This document shows positions 33,393 through 42,581 of a stretch of DNA of 64,000 nucleotides, piece after piece. Position numbers and translations under genes: made by a program. The notes under the pieces were generated by a model. It was not told the origin of the DNA, made no database searches, and saw only the letters and a list, made by a program, of their open reading frames with translations. Every line of letters starts with the position of its first letter. Within the stretch, counting starts at the first letter, position 1. Source of the stretch: DAIDKA01 sp035487155 (GTDB taxonomy: Bacteria; Pseudomonadota; Gammaproteobacteria; Steroidobacterales; Steroidobacteraceae); contig DATHMK010000086.1 in assembly GCA_035487155.1 (NCBI GenBank), forward strand, positions 1 through 64,000, given 5' to 3'.

Positions 33393-34139
33393 ATGCTCGT
33401 CCTGGAACACATATCCAAATCCTTCGACGGCAAGCCGGTACTGACCGATGTCGGCCTCGTGGTCCCCAAAGGCGCCACCCGCGCCCTGATCGGCTCGAGC
33501 GGTTCGGGAAAGACCACGCTGCTGCGAATCACCCTGCGCCTGATTGTTCCGGACCAGGGATCGGTACGCATCAATGACCAGCCCCTGTCAGCGTTTGGTC
33601 CGGAGGCCTGGGCGGACCAGATCGGCTACGTCCCGCAGGATGGCGGACTCTTCCCGCACCTCACCGCGGAGCAGAATGTGACGCTGGTGCCGCGGCTTCG
33701 CGGCTGGCCGCCGCATCAATTGCGCGCGCGGATCACGCAGCTGCTGCAGCTGGTGGCACTGGAGGCCGAGCTGCTGCGGCGCTTTCCCCATGAACTCAGC
33801 GGCGGGCAGAAGCAACGCATTGCCATCATGCGTGCCGCCATGATGGACCCGGCCGTCATGCTGCTGGATGAACCGATGGCGGCCCTTGATCCCTTGATCC
33901 GCAGCACCCTGCAGCAGGATCTCAGGGCGATCTTTCAACGGCTGGGCAAGACGGTGCTGATCGTCACCCATGATCTGGGAGAGGCCGTGTTCCTCGCCGA
34001 GGAAGTCACACTGCTGCACGCGGGCAAGGTGCTTCAGACCGGCAGCTATCGGGACCTGCTGCTGGCACCGGCGGATCCGTTCGTGACTTCATTCATCAAT
34101 GCGCAGCGCACCTTGCCCGATGTGGCGCAACTGCGATGA
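33393..34139 (+). CDS. ABC transporter ATPase, OpuC/EgtV-like
   Basis: 248 residues with Walker A GSSGSGKT, Q-loop GYVPQDGG, signature LSGGQKQR, Walker B VMLLDEPMAALD and switch His VTHDLGEA. It belongs to the osmoprotectant (quaternary amine) importer group but lacks the C-terminal CBS pair of OpuCA/ProV. The stop overlaps the start of the fused binding-protein/permease gene as ATGA. Together they make a complete two-gene importer. The neighbouring egtD and egtB suggest ergothioneine or hercynine as substrate, as in the EgtUV systems of Streptococcus and Helicobacter; this is inference. Confidence 0.9.
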   Translation: MLVLEHISKSFDGKPVLTDVGLVVPKGATRALIGSSGSGKTTLLRITLRLIVPDQGSVRINDQPLSAFGPEAWADQIGYVPQDGGLFPHLTAEQNVTLVPRLRGWPPHQLRARITQLLQLVALEAELLRRFPHELSGGQKQRIAIMRAAMMDPAVMLLDEPMAALDPLIRSTLQQDLRAIFQRLGKTVLIVTHDLGEAVFLAEEVTLLHAGKVLQTGSYRDLLLAPADPFVTSFINAQRTLPDVAQLR

Positions 34140-35614
34140 AACCGCTCGCCTGCCTGAGCCTGGTGTGCCTCGCGCTGCTGTCATCCACGGCGATGGCGGC
34201 CGTGGTGGTGGGCTCGAAGATCTTCACCGAAGGCTATGTGCTGGGGGAGCTGGCCGCGCAGACCATCGAGTCCGCCAAGCCTCCGGTGGCCGTGGTGCGC
34301 AAACTGGGCATGGGCAGCACCGGCATACTGTTCCAGGCATTGAACAGCGGTGCCATTGACGTCTATTCGGATTACACCGGAACGCTGGCCGAAGCCATTC
34401 TCAAGAATCCGAACCTCAAATCGGTGACGGAGATTCGCGCAGCGCTGCTGAAGACAGGCATCGTGATCTCCGCGCCCTTGGGCTTCGACAACACCTACGC
34501 GCTGGCGGTGCGTGAGGACTTCGCGCAGCGCAACGGGCTGCGTACCATCAGCGATCTGATCCGGCTTCGTGACTCGCTCAGGACGGGATTCAGCTACGAG
34601 TTCATGGACCGGCAGGACGGTTATCCCGGGTTGGCGCAACGCTACCGGCTGGGCCTTGATCCTGCCCATGTCAACCGCATGGAACACAGCCTGACCTACC
34701 AGGCGATTGCCCAGGGTGCCGTCGATGTCATCGATGTCTACTCCACCGATGCCAAGATCCGCGAATTCAAGCTGCGCGTGCTGACGGACAACCTCGGCTA
34801 TTTTCCAAGTTACCAGGCAGTGTGGGTGGCCCGGGCGGCCTTCGTGGCCCAGCATCCGGCCCAGTGGCAGGCCCTGCGCGGCTGGGAGAACCACCTCTCA
34901 CAATCGACCATGCAGGATCTGAATGCCCAGGTGGATCTCGACAAGCGCAGTGTCGCCCAGGTCATCAGCGGTTTTCGCGGCACAAGCGCCACCACGGACA
35001 CGATCGCGGCGCAGATCGGGCGCCGCACGCTCGAGCACCTGTGGCTGGTGGGCGCCTCACTCGCCTTCTCCTTGCTGGTGGGGGTGCCGCTCGGCATTGT
35101 TGCGGCCCGTCGCCCCAGAGCCGGGCAGATCATTCTCACCTTCAGTGCCATTACCCAGACCGTGCCCTCCCTGGCGCTGTTGTGTTTTCTGATTCCGGTG
35201 TTCGGGGTCGGGACCAAACCGGCGCTGGCCGCGCTGTGCCTCTACAGCCTGCTGCCCGTGGTGCTCAACACCTTTACCGGCCTGCGCAGCATCGATCCGA
35301 AGCATGTTGAGAATGCCCGCGCCTTCGGTCTTACGCCGCGCCAGATTCTGTTGCGCATCGAACTGCCGCTGGCAAGTCCCGCGCTGCTGACGGGTATCCG
35401 CACGGCAACCATTGTCAGCATCGGCACCGCGACCCTGGCGGCACTGGTGGGGGCCGGCGGCTACGGCGTGCCCATCGTATCCGGGCTTTCGCTCAATGAT
35501 GTGCCGACCATCCTGACGGGGGCGATACCCGCCGCCTTGATGGCGTGGGCCGCGCACCTGGGTTTCAACGCCTTGGGCAGGGTCGTGATCCCGGCGGGCC
35601 TGCGGGCCACCTGA
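34136..35614 (+). CDS. fused substrate-binding protein and permease, OpuC/EgtU-like
   Basis: 492 residues. Signal peptide 1-21, then an OpuCC/ProX-type binding domain to about residue 285 (VVVGSKIFTEGYVLGELAAQ, YSDYTGTLAEAI, VIDVYSTDAKI), then a permease domain (about 300-485) with five or six helices and the EAA loop (VENARAFGLTPRQILLRIELPLA). In the known EgtU and OpuCB-OpuCC fusions the permease comes first; here the binding domain is N-terminal. The aromatic cage for a trimethylammonium group cannot be verified by eye. The gene ends 5 bp from the stop of egtD, which is convergent. Confidence 0.88.
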   Translation: MKPLACLSLVCLALLSSTAMAAVVVGSKIFTEGYVLGELAAQTIESAKPPVAVVRKLGMGSTGILFQALNSGAIDVYSDYTGTLAEAILKNPNLKSVTEIRAALLKTGIVISAPLGFDNTYALAVREDFAQRNGLRTISDLIRLRDSLRTGFSYEFMDRQDGYPGLAQRYRLGLDPAHVNRMEHSLTYQAIAQGAVDVIDVYSTDAKIREFKLRVLTDNLGYFPSYQAVWVARAAFVAQHPAQWQALRGWENHLSQSTMQDLNAQVDLDKRSVAQVISGFRGTSATTDTIAAQIGRRTLEHLWLVGASLAFSLLVGVPLGIVAARRPRAGQIILTFSAITQTVPSLALLCFLIPVFGVGTKPALAALCLYSLLPVVLNTFTGLRSIDPKHVENARAFGLTPRQILLRIELPLASPALLTGIRTATIVSIGTATLAALVGAGGYGVPIVSGLSLNDVPTILTGAIPAALMAWAAHLGFNALGRVVIPAGLRAT

Positions 35615-35619
35615 CCCGA

Positions 35620-36567
35620 TCAGATCAGACCAAAGACGGCAAACTGGCGCTGCGGATCCGTCCACAGACGCTGCGTGTGCCAGCCGTGGCGACGTGCCAG
35701 CTCCGAGAAGGCCTTGATTTCGTACTTTCTCGAGCTTTCGGTGTGAATGGTTTCACCGCGCCGGAAGGCGAAACCTCTGCCGGCCACCGCGATCACCTGG
35801 TCAGTCGGGCTCTCCAGATGCATCTCCACCGCGGACTCGGCCTCGTTCCAGCGCGCCAGGTGACGAAATTGCGCCGCGGCGAACTGTCCGTCCAGTTCGC
35901 GGTTGATGCGCGACAGAATGTTGCGATTGAATTCGGCCGTGACTCCCGCGCTGTCGTCATAGGCCGGCAGCAATACCGCCCGATCCTTCTTCAGGTCGAC
36001 ACCGATCAGCGCGGCGCCTTGCGCCCCGACCTGGCGGCGCATCCTGAGCAGCAGCGAGCCCGCATCGCGGGCATTCAGATTGCCAATGGTGGAGCCGGGA
36101 AAGAAGGCGACCCGGCGCCGCTCGCCCAGCACCGAGGCCGGCAGCGAAAAATCGGCGGTGAAATCCGCCACGATGGGCGCGACCTGCAGGTTCGAGAAGC
36201 GCTCGCGGAAACGTTCGGCGGTGAGCTCGAGGAACCCGGCGGCGATGTCCACCGGCAGGTAACAGCGCGGCGTGTCCAGTGCCGCGAGCACCAGCTCCGT
36301 CTTGATGCCGGCGCCCGCGCCATATTCCAGCAACGCCGCGGCCGGGCCGCAAAACTCGGCGATTTCCCCGCTGTGGGCCTTCAGGATCGCGGTCTCGGTC
36401 CGGGTGGGATAGTATTCCGGCAGAGTCGTGATCTGCTCGAAGAGTTCACAGCCGCGCGGGTCGTAGAGCCAGCGGCTGGGCAGCCACTTCTGCGGCGCTG
36501 ACAGTCCCTCGATGACGTCCTGCCGGAAGGCATCGCGCTGGTCCTCGCGAAAGACGGCTACATCCAT
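35620..36567 (-). CDS. egtD: L-histidine N-alpha-methyltransferase
   Basis: 315 residues. SAM-dependent methyltransferase of the EgtD type, which trimethylates histidine to hercynine. Seen: WLYDPRGCELFEQITTLPEYYPTRTE at about 33-58, SAM loop LEYGAGAGIKTELVL, FFPGSTIGNLNARDA, and the C-terminal IHTESSRKYEIKAF that shapes the histidine pocket. Starts 3 bp after the egtB stop, so egtB-egtD form one transcript. It provides the substrate for EgtB. Confidence 0.93.
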   Translation of the reverse strand: MDVAVFREDQRDAFRQDVIEGLSAPQKWLPSRWLYDPRGCELFEQITTLPEYYPTRTETAILKAHSGEIAEFCGPAAALLEYGAGAGIKTELVLAALDTPRCYLPVDIAAGFLELTAERFRERFSNLQVAPIVADFTADFSLPASVLGERRRVAFFPGSTIGNLNARDAGSLLLRMRRQVGAQGAALIGVDLKKDRAVLLPAYDDSAGVTAEFNRNILSRINRELDGQFAAAQFRHLARWNEAESAVEMHLESPTDQVIAVAGRGFAFRRGETIHTESSRKYEIKAFSELARRHGWHTQRLWTDPQRQFAVFGLI

Positions 36568-36570
36568 GGT

Positions 36571-37845
36571 TCACGCATCCTCGGCAAGTCGGACGCCCGA
36601 GAACTGCCAGCGGGCATCCGGGCGGAAAAAGTTGCGGTAACTGGCACGCACGTGATGCGCGGGAGTCACGCAGGAGCCCCCGCGCAGCACCATCTGCCCG
36701 GACATGAATTTGCCGTTGTACTCGCCCACGGCTCCGCAGGAGGCGCGAAAACCCGGGTAGGGACCAAAGGCACTGCGGGTCCACTCCCAGACGTCTCCGA
36801 AAAGCTGCTGCGGTCCGCAGCCCACTGCCGGGGCGGCGCTGGCACGCAGCAGCCCCGAGTCGGCGAAATTGCCCTCGCACCGCGCACTTTGCGCAGCGGC
36901 TTCCCATTCGGATTCGGTTGGCAGCCGTTTGCCGGCCCAGGTGGCATAGGCATCGGCCTCGAAGTAACTCACATGCGTCACGGGCGCATCCAGTTCCAGC
37001 GGCTGCGCGCCATGCAAGGTCATGCTCCAATGAGCGCCGCCCTCTTCCGACCAGTAAAGCGGCCCGCTCCAGCCTTGACGCTGCACTTCGCTCCAGCCGT
37101 CCGAGAGCCACAGCAGGGGCTTGCGGTAACCACCGTCCGCCATGAAGTCCAGCCACTCGCGGTTGGTGACGCAACGGTTGGCCAGCCAGTACCCGGGGAG
37201 GATCTCGCGGTGCCGGGGCATCTCGCAGTCGAATGCGAAATCCTCTCCCTGGTGGCCGATTTCAACCACCCCCCCCTCATAGCGCGTGTAGCTCGACGGG
37301 TTGTGCAGCAAGGGACGCGCCGGGCCGCGGGCGCCGGCGTAGGCGGGGTGCAGGGGATTGCGTGAGAACAGGTTCAGGATGTCGGTGAGCAGCAGTTCCT
37401 GGTGCTGCTGTTCGTGATGGCAACCAAGTTCCACGAGGCGGCGCATTTCGGGGTCGCCGTCATGAACGAGCAGTTCCCGTAAAGCCTCATCGACGTGATC
37501 CCGGTAACGATTGATGTCGGCCAGCGTCGGCCGGGTCAGCATGCCGCGCTCGGGCCGGGCATGGCGCGCCCCGAGGGATTCATAGTAGGAATTGAAAAGA
37601 AAGCCGTACTGAGGATCAAACGGACGGTAGTCGGCTGCCCGCCCCGCCAGCACCATCTGCTCGAAAAACCAGGTGGTATGGGCCAGGTGCCATTTGGCGG
37701 GGCTGGCGTCGGGCATTGACTGCACGGTGGCGTCCGCATCCGACAAGCCGGCCGCGAGCGCGCGCGTCTGCTGACGGACGCTGCGCAACAGGTGATCGAG
37801 ACTATCGCCTGGAGCAGTCGTATCCAATGGCGCCGGTGTGCCCAT
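36571..37845 (-). CDS. egtB: ergothioneine biosynthesis sulfoxide synthase
   Basis: 424 residues: N-terminal DinB-like domain with the iron-ligand histidines His56 (LAHTTWFFE), His144 and His148 (HEQQHQ), and a C-terminal formylglycine-generating-enzyme-like domain (GHQGEDFAFDCEMPRH, GDVWEWTRSAFGPY, FMSGQMVLRGGS, FFRPDARWQFSGVRLAED). It couples hercynine to a thiol donor with oxygen. Whether the donor is cysteine or gamma-glutamylcysteine is undecided; no egtA, egtC or egtE lies nearby, which favours a cysteine-using type with an unlinked lyase. First gene of the egtB-egtD operon. Confidence 0.93.
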   Translation of the reverse strand: MGTPAPLDTTAPGDSLDHLLRSVRQQTRALAAGLSDADATVQSMPDASPAKWHLAHTTWFFEQMVLAGRAADYRPFDPQYGFLFNSYYESLGARHARPERGMLTRPTLADINRYRDHVDEALRELLVHDGDPEMRRLVELGCHHEQQHQELLLTDILNLFSRNPLHPAYAGARGPARPLLHNPSSYTRYEGGVVEIGHQGEDFAFDCEMPRHREILPGYWLANRCVTNREWLDFMADGGYRKPLLWLSDGWSEVQRQGWSGPLYWSEEGGAHWSMTLHGAQPLELDAPVTHVSYFEADAYATWAGKRLPTESEWEAAAQSARCEGNFADSGLLRASAAPAVGCGPQQLFGDVWEWTRSAFGPYPGFRASCGAVGEYNGKFMSGQMVLRGGSCVTPAHHVRASYRNFFRPDARWQFSGVRLAEDA

Positions 37846-37915
37846 CGCTGCTGTCTCTCTATCAAGGATTCAAACCAGCCTAACATAGGGCTGTGTAAGC
37901 GAATTGTTAGTTGCA

Positions 37916-37937
37916 GCTGTAGGGGCCCTCCTACAGC
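37916..37937. repeat. hairpin GCTGTAGG/CCTACAGC
   Basis: Perfect 8-bp arms (37916-37923 and 37930-37937) around GGCCCT, in the leader of egtB. Followed on the plus strand by TTTATCC. It may be a terminator-like or regulatory structure; similar CTCCTACA strings occur at 3329 and 55048 in other gaps. Confidence 0.4.
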
Positions 37938-37970
37938 TTTATCCAAACTTTATCCTACAGACCGCGGTGA

Positions 37971-38216
37971 ATGCCCGATGCAAAAAAGCGCGACATGGCA
38001 TCACCGACACGCATCACGCGCCTCAAACATTGGATGGCCTTTGTCGCCGATCAGGTCCTGCAGTTCTGGCCGGCCTATCGGATGGAAATTGAGGACGAGG
38101 AAGCGCGCCCGCCGGTCATTCCGATCAGGGGCCGACACCGCCCCGAGGCCGCCGCTGCGAATCACGCCGAGCAACTGACGGCAGATCCGCCGGCTCGGCG
38201 GCAGATCCGGCGCTGA
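37971..38216 (+). CDS. possible small hypothetical protein
   Basis: 81 residues, basic at both ends, with a hydrophobic middle (LKHWMAFVADQVLQFWPAYRM) and a Pro-rich tail. Third codon positions are mostly G or C, as in genes of this window, but no ribosome site precedes the ATG and no family is recognised. It could be an unexpressed open frame. Confidence 0.35.
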   Translation: MPDAKKRDMASPTRITRLKHWMAFVADQVLQFWPAYRMEIEDEEARPPVIPIRGRHRPEAAAANHAEQLTADPPARRQIRR

Positions 38217-38403
38217 ACGCGCAGCGCGTTACTGCACAGCCCAAGAAAAAGATTGTGGCGTGACCAATGCTGTAGTGCACCAATTTCCTGAGGGCACTCA
38301 CTTTGAGCCGGCGATGACTGGCAAAGACTATAATTCCGTGCCCGCGCGACGCCGGACCGGCGCCAGAAACAACACCGAACGACAGTACAGAACCAATGGG
38401 GGA

Positions 38404-39747
38404 ATGACCTTGAAGAGCCTTCGACCTCTGCTGACCCTTGCGACGCTCCTGGCCCTGACGACGCTCGCTGGTGCCGCCACGCCGCGCATGGCCGAAGACA
38501 ACTGGATCGGTGTCTGGGGCTACGTCGTGGCCCCGCCAGCACCCGGACCCGCGCCGGCACCTTTCGTGCTGCCCGCCCCTCCAGTGACCCCGTTGGGAGC
38601 CCCGGCGGCCGCCCTCACCGCTGCGCCGCGCACCTTCCCGGCACCGCTGCTGGAAAATCCGGCCAATGTGCCGGTGGATGTCACGACGGCTGAGCTTCGC
38701 AATACCACGGTGCGGCAACTGGTGCGGGTGTCGGCCGATGGTTCGCGCCTGCGTCTGCGATTTTCCAACGAGGACAGTCCTGATCCCCTGACCCTGGGTT
38801 CGGTTCATGTCGGCCTCGCCGCCGCCGACGGCGCCGTGGTCGCCGGCTCCGACCATGTCGTGACTTTCGATGGCCGCTCCGGCATCGTGATTCCGGCCAG
38901 CTCCCCCGCGCTCAGTGACCCCATCGACCTGCCCACCAAGGCACTTGACCGGCTGTACATTTCCGTCCACGTACCCGGCACCCTGGGGCTGCGGGCCGCG
39001 CGCACTCTGTTTGACTACGTCGCCGGCAGCGTCGGTGATTTCAGCGCCTCTGACGCCCTGCCGGGCGTGCGCCTGATGCGCGTGCCCGTGCTCGTGACGC
39101 TGGTGGAGTCCCAGGCCACCGCACCCACCAGCGTGCTGGTTACCCTGGGTGATTCCATCACCGAAGGGGCCGCATCCACGGCCAATGCCTTCCGCGGCTG
39201 GCCTGACCGTCTGGCCGAGCGTCTCGTCGGCCATCATTGGGCGGTGGTGAACGTGGGCATCAGCGGCAATCGCCTATTGCGCTATGGCGCCGGTCCCAGC
39301 GCCCTGGCGCGCCTCGACCGTGACGTCCTGAGCGTCCCGGGCGTCAAGGCTGTCATTCTGCTGGAGGGGATCAATGACATCGGGCGCGGCTTCGGCACGG
39401 CCAACTCCACCGAGCCCGTGACCGCCGAGGCGCTGGAGGCCGCCGACAAACAGATCATCGCGCGCGCCCATGAGCATCACATCCGGGTCATCGGTGCCAC
39501 ACTGACGCCGTACGAAGGCGCCTCGTATGCGGCGCCGGCCGGTGAGGCGGCACGCGAGGCGCTCAATACCTGGATCAAGACCAGTGGCGCCTTCGATGCC
39601 GTCATCGATTTTGCACCGGCCGTGGCGGACCCGGCCAATCCCCTCACCTTCGCCCATGCCTACAATGATCGGGATCACCTGCATCCCAATGATGCCGGCT
39701 ACAAGGCGATGGCAGACGCCGTGGATCTGGCGGTCCTGGGCAAGTAA
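38404..39747 (+). CDS. exported SGNH/GDSL hydrolase
   Basis: 447 residues with a Sec signal peptide (ending LAGA) and a Pro/Ala-rich segment (about 40-80). The catalytic domain has block I GDSITEGA, block II GISGNRLL, block III GINDIG and block V DRDHLHPNDAGY, giving a Ser-Asp-His triad. The region before it (about 90-230) is a beta-rich accessory domain. Enzymes of this layout are extracellular esterases or deacetylases acting on polysaccharide or aryl esters. The next gene converges with no gap (39747/39748). Confidence 0.88.
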   Translation: MTLKSLRPLLTLATLLALTTLAGAATPRMAEDNWIGVWGYVVAPPAPGPAPAPFVLPAPPVTPLGAPAAALTAAPRTFPAPLLENPANVPVDVTTAELRNTTVRQLVRVSADGSRLRLRFSNEDSPDPLTLGSVHVGLAAADGAVVAGSDHVVTFDGRSGIVIPASSPALSDPIDLPTKALDRLYISVHVPGTLGLRAARTLFDYVAGSVGDFSASDALPGVRLMRVPVLVTLVESQATAPTSVLVTLGDSITEGAASTANAFRGWPDRLAERLVGHHWAVVNVGISGNRLLRYGAGPSALARLDRDVLSVPGVKAVILLEGINDIGRGFGTANSTEPVTAEALEAADKQIIARAHEHHIRVIGATLTPYEGASYAAPAGEAAREALNTWIKTSGAFDAVIDFAPAVADPANPLTFAHAYNDRDHLHPNDAGYKAMADAVDLAVLGK

Positions 39748-41739
39748 CTACAAATACCGGGCGGTGAACTCAATCACCGCCTGGTACCAGGCGATCACGT
39801 TGCGCGGCTTGAGAATCCAGTGGTTCTCATCGGGAAACACCAGCAGTTCGCTGGGCACCCCGTGATACTGCAGGGCCTCAAACAGGTTCAGCGCCTCACT
39901 GATCGGACATCGATAATCGCGCTCCCCGTGAATGATCAGCACCGGAGTGCGCCAATTGCCGACCTGGCGGAGCGGGGCGTAGCGGTCAAAACGCTCCCGG
40001 TCCAGGTAGGGATTCTCACCGCCCATTTCCAAATACCACCAGCCCGGATGGTCCGTGGTGCCGGTGAATTGGGCCATGGTGGCGATGCTGGCGTGAGTGA
40101 TCAGGCACTTGAAGCGCGCGCTCTGGGTTCCGATCCAATTGGTCATGTAGCCACCGAAGGAACCACCCATGGCCATGGTTCGCTCAGGGTCGATATCGCC
40201 CCGTGCGCACAGCGCGTCGGTGACACACATCAGGTCCTTGAAACACTGATCGCCCCAGACATTGCCCCAGATGCCCTGAATGAAGTCCTGACCGAAGCCG
40301 CTTGAGCCACGCGGATTGGGCAGCGCCACGGCATAGCCCTGCGCCACCAGCAGCAGCGGATTCCAGCGCCAGTGCCAACCGTCGTGGTTTGCCCCGATCG
40401 GGCCGCCATGAATCCACAGCGCCAACGGCAGCCGCGCGGCACTGTCCACGCCCCGGGGTCGCACCAGAAATGCCTGGATGGGCATGCCGTCCGTGGAGCG
40501 GATGCTGAAGTCCTCGACCTGCGCCCATTCCTGGGCACCCGCAAAGCCGGACAAGCGCGCCAACGGGCGCGCTGGGGCCGATGCCTGCGGGTCCAGCACA
40601 AAGCACTCCGGTGCCGTCAGAAGTGTCGAGTGGATGCCGGCGATGCGACCGTCCTCGAGTATCGACAGATGCTCATACACGCCACCGGCGGCCGCGGCGC
40701 CGAGCCGCTTCACGGCGCCACTGTCGGTATCCAGGACAAAGATCGGCGCACGGCCCTGCTCATCGGCACAGAAGTAGATCTGCCGTCCCGTCGGACTCCA
40801 GCGCGGCGCACCCGCCCAGCCGTCCCACACCCCGCCCAGCTCGCGCACGTTGCCACTGCTCACCTCGATCAGCGCAATGCGCGGCTGCATGGCCCGTGCC
40901 ACGCTGCGCGCGGTGCGCACCGCGGCAAGGTACCTGCCATCGGGCGAGAAGGCGGCCTCATCCAGAGTCACGCTGTCAGTGACGCCCAGCACGCGGCTGG
41001 ACCCCGAGTCGAGGTCGATCAGCAACAAGGCTGAATCCAAAATCCGATCCTTGCCCAGGTTGAGGCGGGTCGCCACCACGCGCGCGCCGTCGGATGAAAT
41101 ATCAAATCCGGGATCAATCGCGAACTCACCCTGCGCCGTCGGCGTCAGATCGACGCACTGGCCGCCTTCGGCATCGCAGGCAATCAGGTGATCGCAGGGA
41201 AGATCCGGATTCTGATGCAGCCACTCGTCCCAGTGACGCACGGGCTGGCTGCGAAAGCGACGCGCGCTGGGTCCGCCTTTGCGGCGCCTGGCAGCGCTTT
41301 CGCGCTGCAGCGCCTGCTCCACACCCGCCAATACGGGTGTCAGCAGCACCATGCGCGCCGCGCGCTTCGCGCAGCGGAAAGCGTTGACGCCCAGCGGCTG
41401 GTCGGTCAGCTGGCGCGGCTCACCACCCCCGGCCGGCAGCACCCACACCTGCTTGCGCTCGGCAGCCTCATCGTCGGCCTTGATTTCATTGGGGGTGCGA
41501 TTTGACAGAAAGGCCAGCGTACCGTCGTGCCGGAAGCACGGTGCGTGATCCTTGGAATCGCCGCGCGTCAGCTGGACTGCGCAGCCCCCATCGGTGGGTA
41601 CACGCCACAGGTCGCTGACATATTTGGCCCCGTCACGGTCCGGTCGCTGTAACGTTACGGCCAACCAGGATCCGCAGGGTGAGGCGGCAACCTCCGACAC
41701 CCGGCCAAGGGCGGCGTATTGCTCAACGGTAAAAGGCAT
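39748..41739 (-). CDS. S9 family prolyl oligopeptidase-type peptidase
   Basis: 663 residues without a signal peptide. An N-terminal beta-propeller (repeats such as FSPDGRYLAAV, WSPTGRQIYF) is followed by an alpha/beta-hydrolase domain with Ser527 (GGSFGGYM), Asp608 (HGERDYR) and His640 (DENHWIL). This is the acylaminoacyl-peptidase/dipeptidyl-peptidase pattern; a cytoplasmic peptide-trimming role is expected. It is divergent from an SDR gene 53 bp away. Confidence 0.9.
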   Translation of the reverse strand: MPFTVEQYAALGRVSEVAASPCGSWLAVTLQRPDRDGAKYVSDLWRVPTDGGCAVQLTRGDSKDHAPCFRHDGTLAFLSNRTPNEIKADDEAAERKQVWVLPAGGGEPRQLTDQPLGVNAFRCAKRAARMVLLTPVLAGVEQALQRESAARRRKGGPSARRFRSQPVRHWDEWLHQNPDLPCDHLIACDAEGGQCVDLTPTAQGEFAIDPGFDISSDGARVVATRLNLGKDRILDSALLLIDLDSGSSRVLGVTDSVTLDEAAFSPDGRYLAAVRTARSVARAMQPRIALIEVSSGNVRELGGVWDGWAGAPRWSPTGRQIYFCADEQGRAPIFVLDTDSGAVKRLGAAAAGGVYEHLSILEDGRIAGIHSTLLTAPECFVLDPQASAPARPLARLSGFAGAQEWAQVEDFSIRSTDGMPIQAFLVRPRGVDSAARLPLALWIHGGPIGANHDGWHWRWNPLLLVAQGYAVALPNPRGSSGFGQDFIQGIWGNVWGDQCFKDLMCVTDALCARGDIDPERTMAMGGSFGGYMTNWIGTQSARFKCLITHASIATMAQFTGTTDHPGWWYLEMGGENPYLDRERFDRYAPLRQVGNWRTPVLIIHGERDYRCPISEALNLFEALQYHGVPSELLVFPDENHWILKPRNVIAWYQAVIEFTARYL

Positions 41740-41792
41740 GGGAACTCTCTAATCTTTGATTTTTGGCATTCTACACACTGAGGGGAGATGCA

Positions 41793-42581
41793 ATGGATCT
41801 GGGAATTCGTGGCCGCAAAGGCATCGTCAATGGCGGCAGCGCCGGAATGGGCAAGGCCGCCGCGTTCGCACTGGCGCGCGAGGGTGTCGAGCTGGTGTTG
41901 TCGGCGCGCGGTGAAGCGCGGTTGCGCGCTACCGCGGCTGAAATTGCTGCCGCCACCGGCGTAAGCGTCATCGCGGTGGTGGCAGACCATTCCCGACCCG
42001 AAGGCCTGGCACGCATTCTGGAAGCCTGTCCGGCGCCGGACATTCTGGTGGGCACCTGTTCACCACCCCCCATGACCGAGGACTATCGGGCCATCAGCCC
42101 CGCGCAGTGGCAGGCGAGTCTTGATACCGGCCTGATGAGCCCGGTGAATTTCATGAATTCCGTGCTCGAGGGCATGGTGCGGCGTCGCTGGGGCCGGATC
42201 GTGAACATTGCGAGCATCGCGGCCAAATATCCCCTGGAATTACGCATCCTCTCCGGCGCGCCGCGCGCGGCGTTGATCAACTATGCGGGCGCCGTCGCAC
42301 TGCGTGTGGTGCAACACGGCGTCACGATCAACAACGTGCTGCCCGGAATGTTTCATACCGCCTTTACCCACGAGCAGTTCGGGGCGCAGGCCCAGGCCGC
42401 GGGCAGCAGCTACGAGCAAGAGGTCGCCCGGTTCGCGGAAAATTATCATATCGCTGCGCGCCGCTTCGGTGATACGCAGGACGTGGGTGCCCTGGTCGCC
42501 TGGCTGTGCAGTCAGTTCGCCGGCTACATCACCGGTCAGAGCATCGTCATCGACGGCGGTGCCACCCGCTCAACTTTCTGA
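41793..42581 (+). CDS. SDR family protein lacking the catalytic Tyr/Lys
   Basis: 262 residues. The fold is clear: NGGSAGMG (13-20), NIAS with Ser141, and a C-terminal GYITGQSIVIDGGATRS. Where YxxxK should lie, 13 residues after Ser141, the sequence reads SGAPR (154-158), so Tyr and Lys are Ser and Arg. Such proteins are usually annotated as 3-oxoacyl-ACP reductase-like; activity may be lost or different. Start at 41793 has GGGGAGA before it. It overlaps the 3' end of the carotenoid oxygenase gene by 12 bp. Confidence 0.82.
   Translation: MDLGIRGRKGIVNGGSAGMGKAAAFALAREGVELVLSARGEARLRATAAEIAAATGVSVIAVVADHSRPEGLARILEACPAPDILVGTCSPPPMTEDYRAISPAQWQASLDTGLMSPVNFMNSVLEGMVRRRWGRIVNIASIAAKYPLELRILSGAPRAALINYAGAVALRVVQHGVTINNVLPGMFHTAFTHEQFGAQAQAAGSSYEQEVARFAENYHIAARRFGDTQDVGALVAWLCSQFAGYITGQSIVIDGGATRSTF

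Larger units (their letters stand above)
37846..38403. other. 558-bp region between egtB and GDSL hydrolase gene
   Basis: Holds the divergent promoters for egtB and the plus-strand genes, a hairpin at 37916-37937, and one possible small gene (37971-38216). The part 37861-37965 is more AT-rich than average. I see nothing else in it. Confidence 0.5.
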
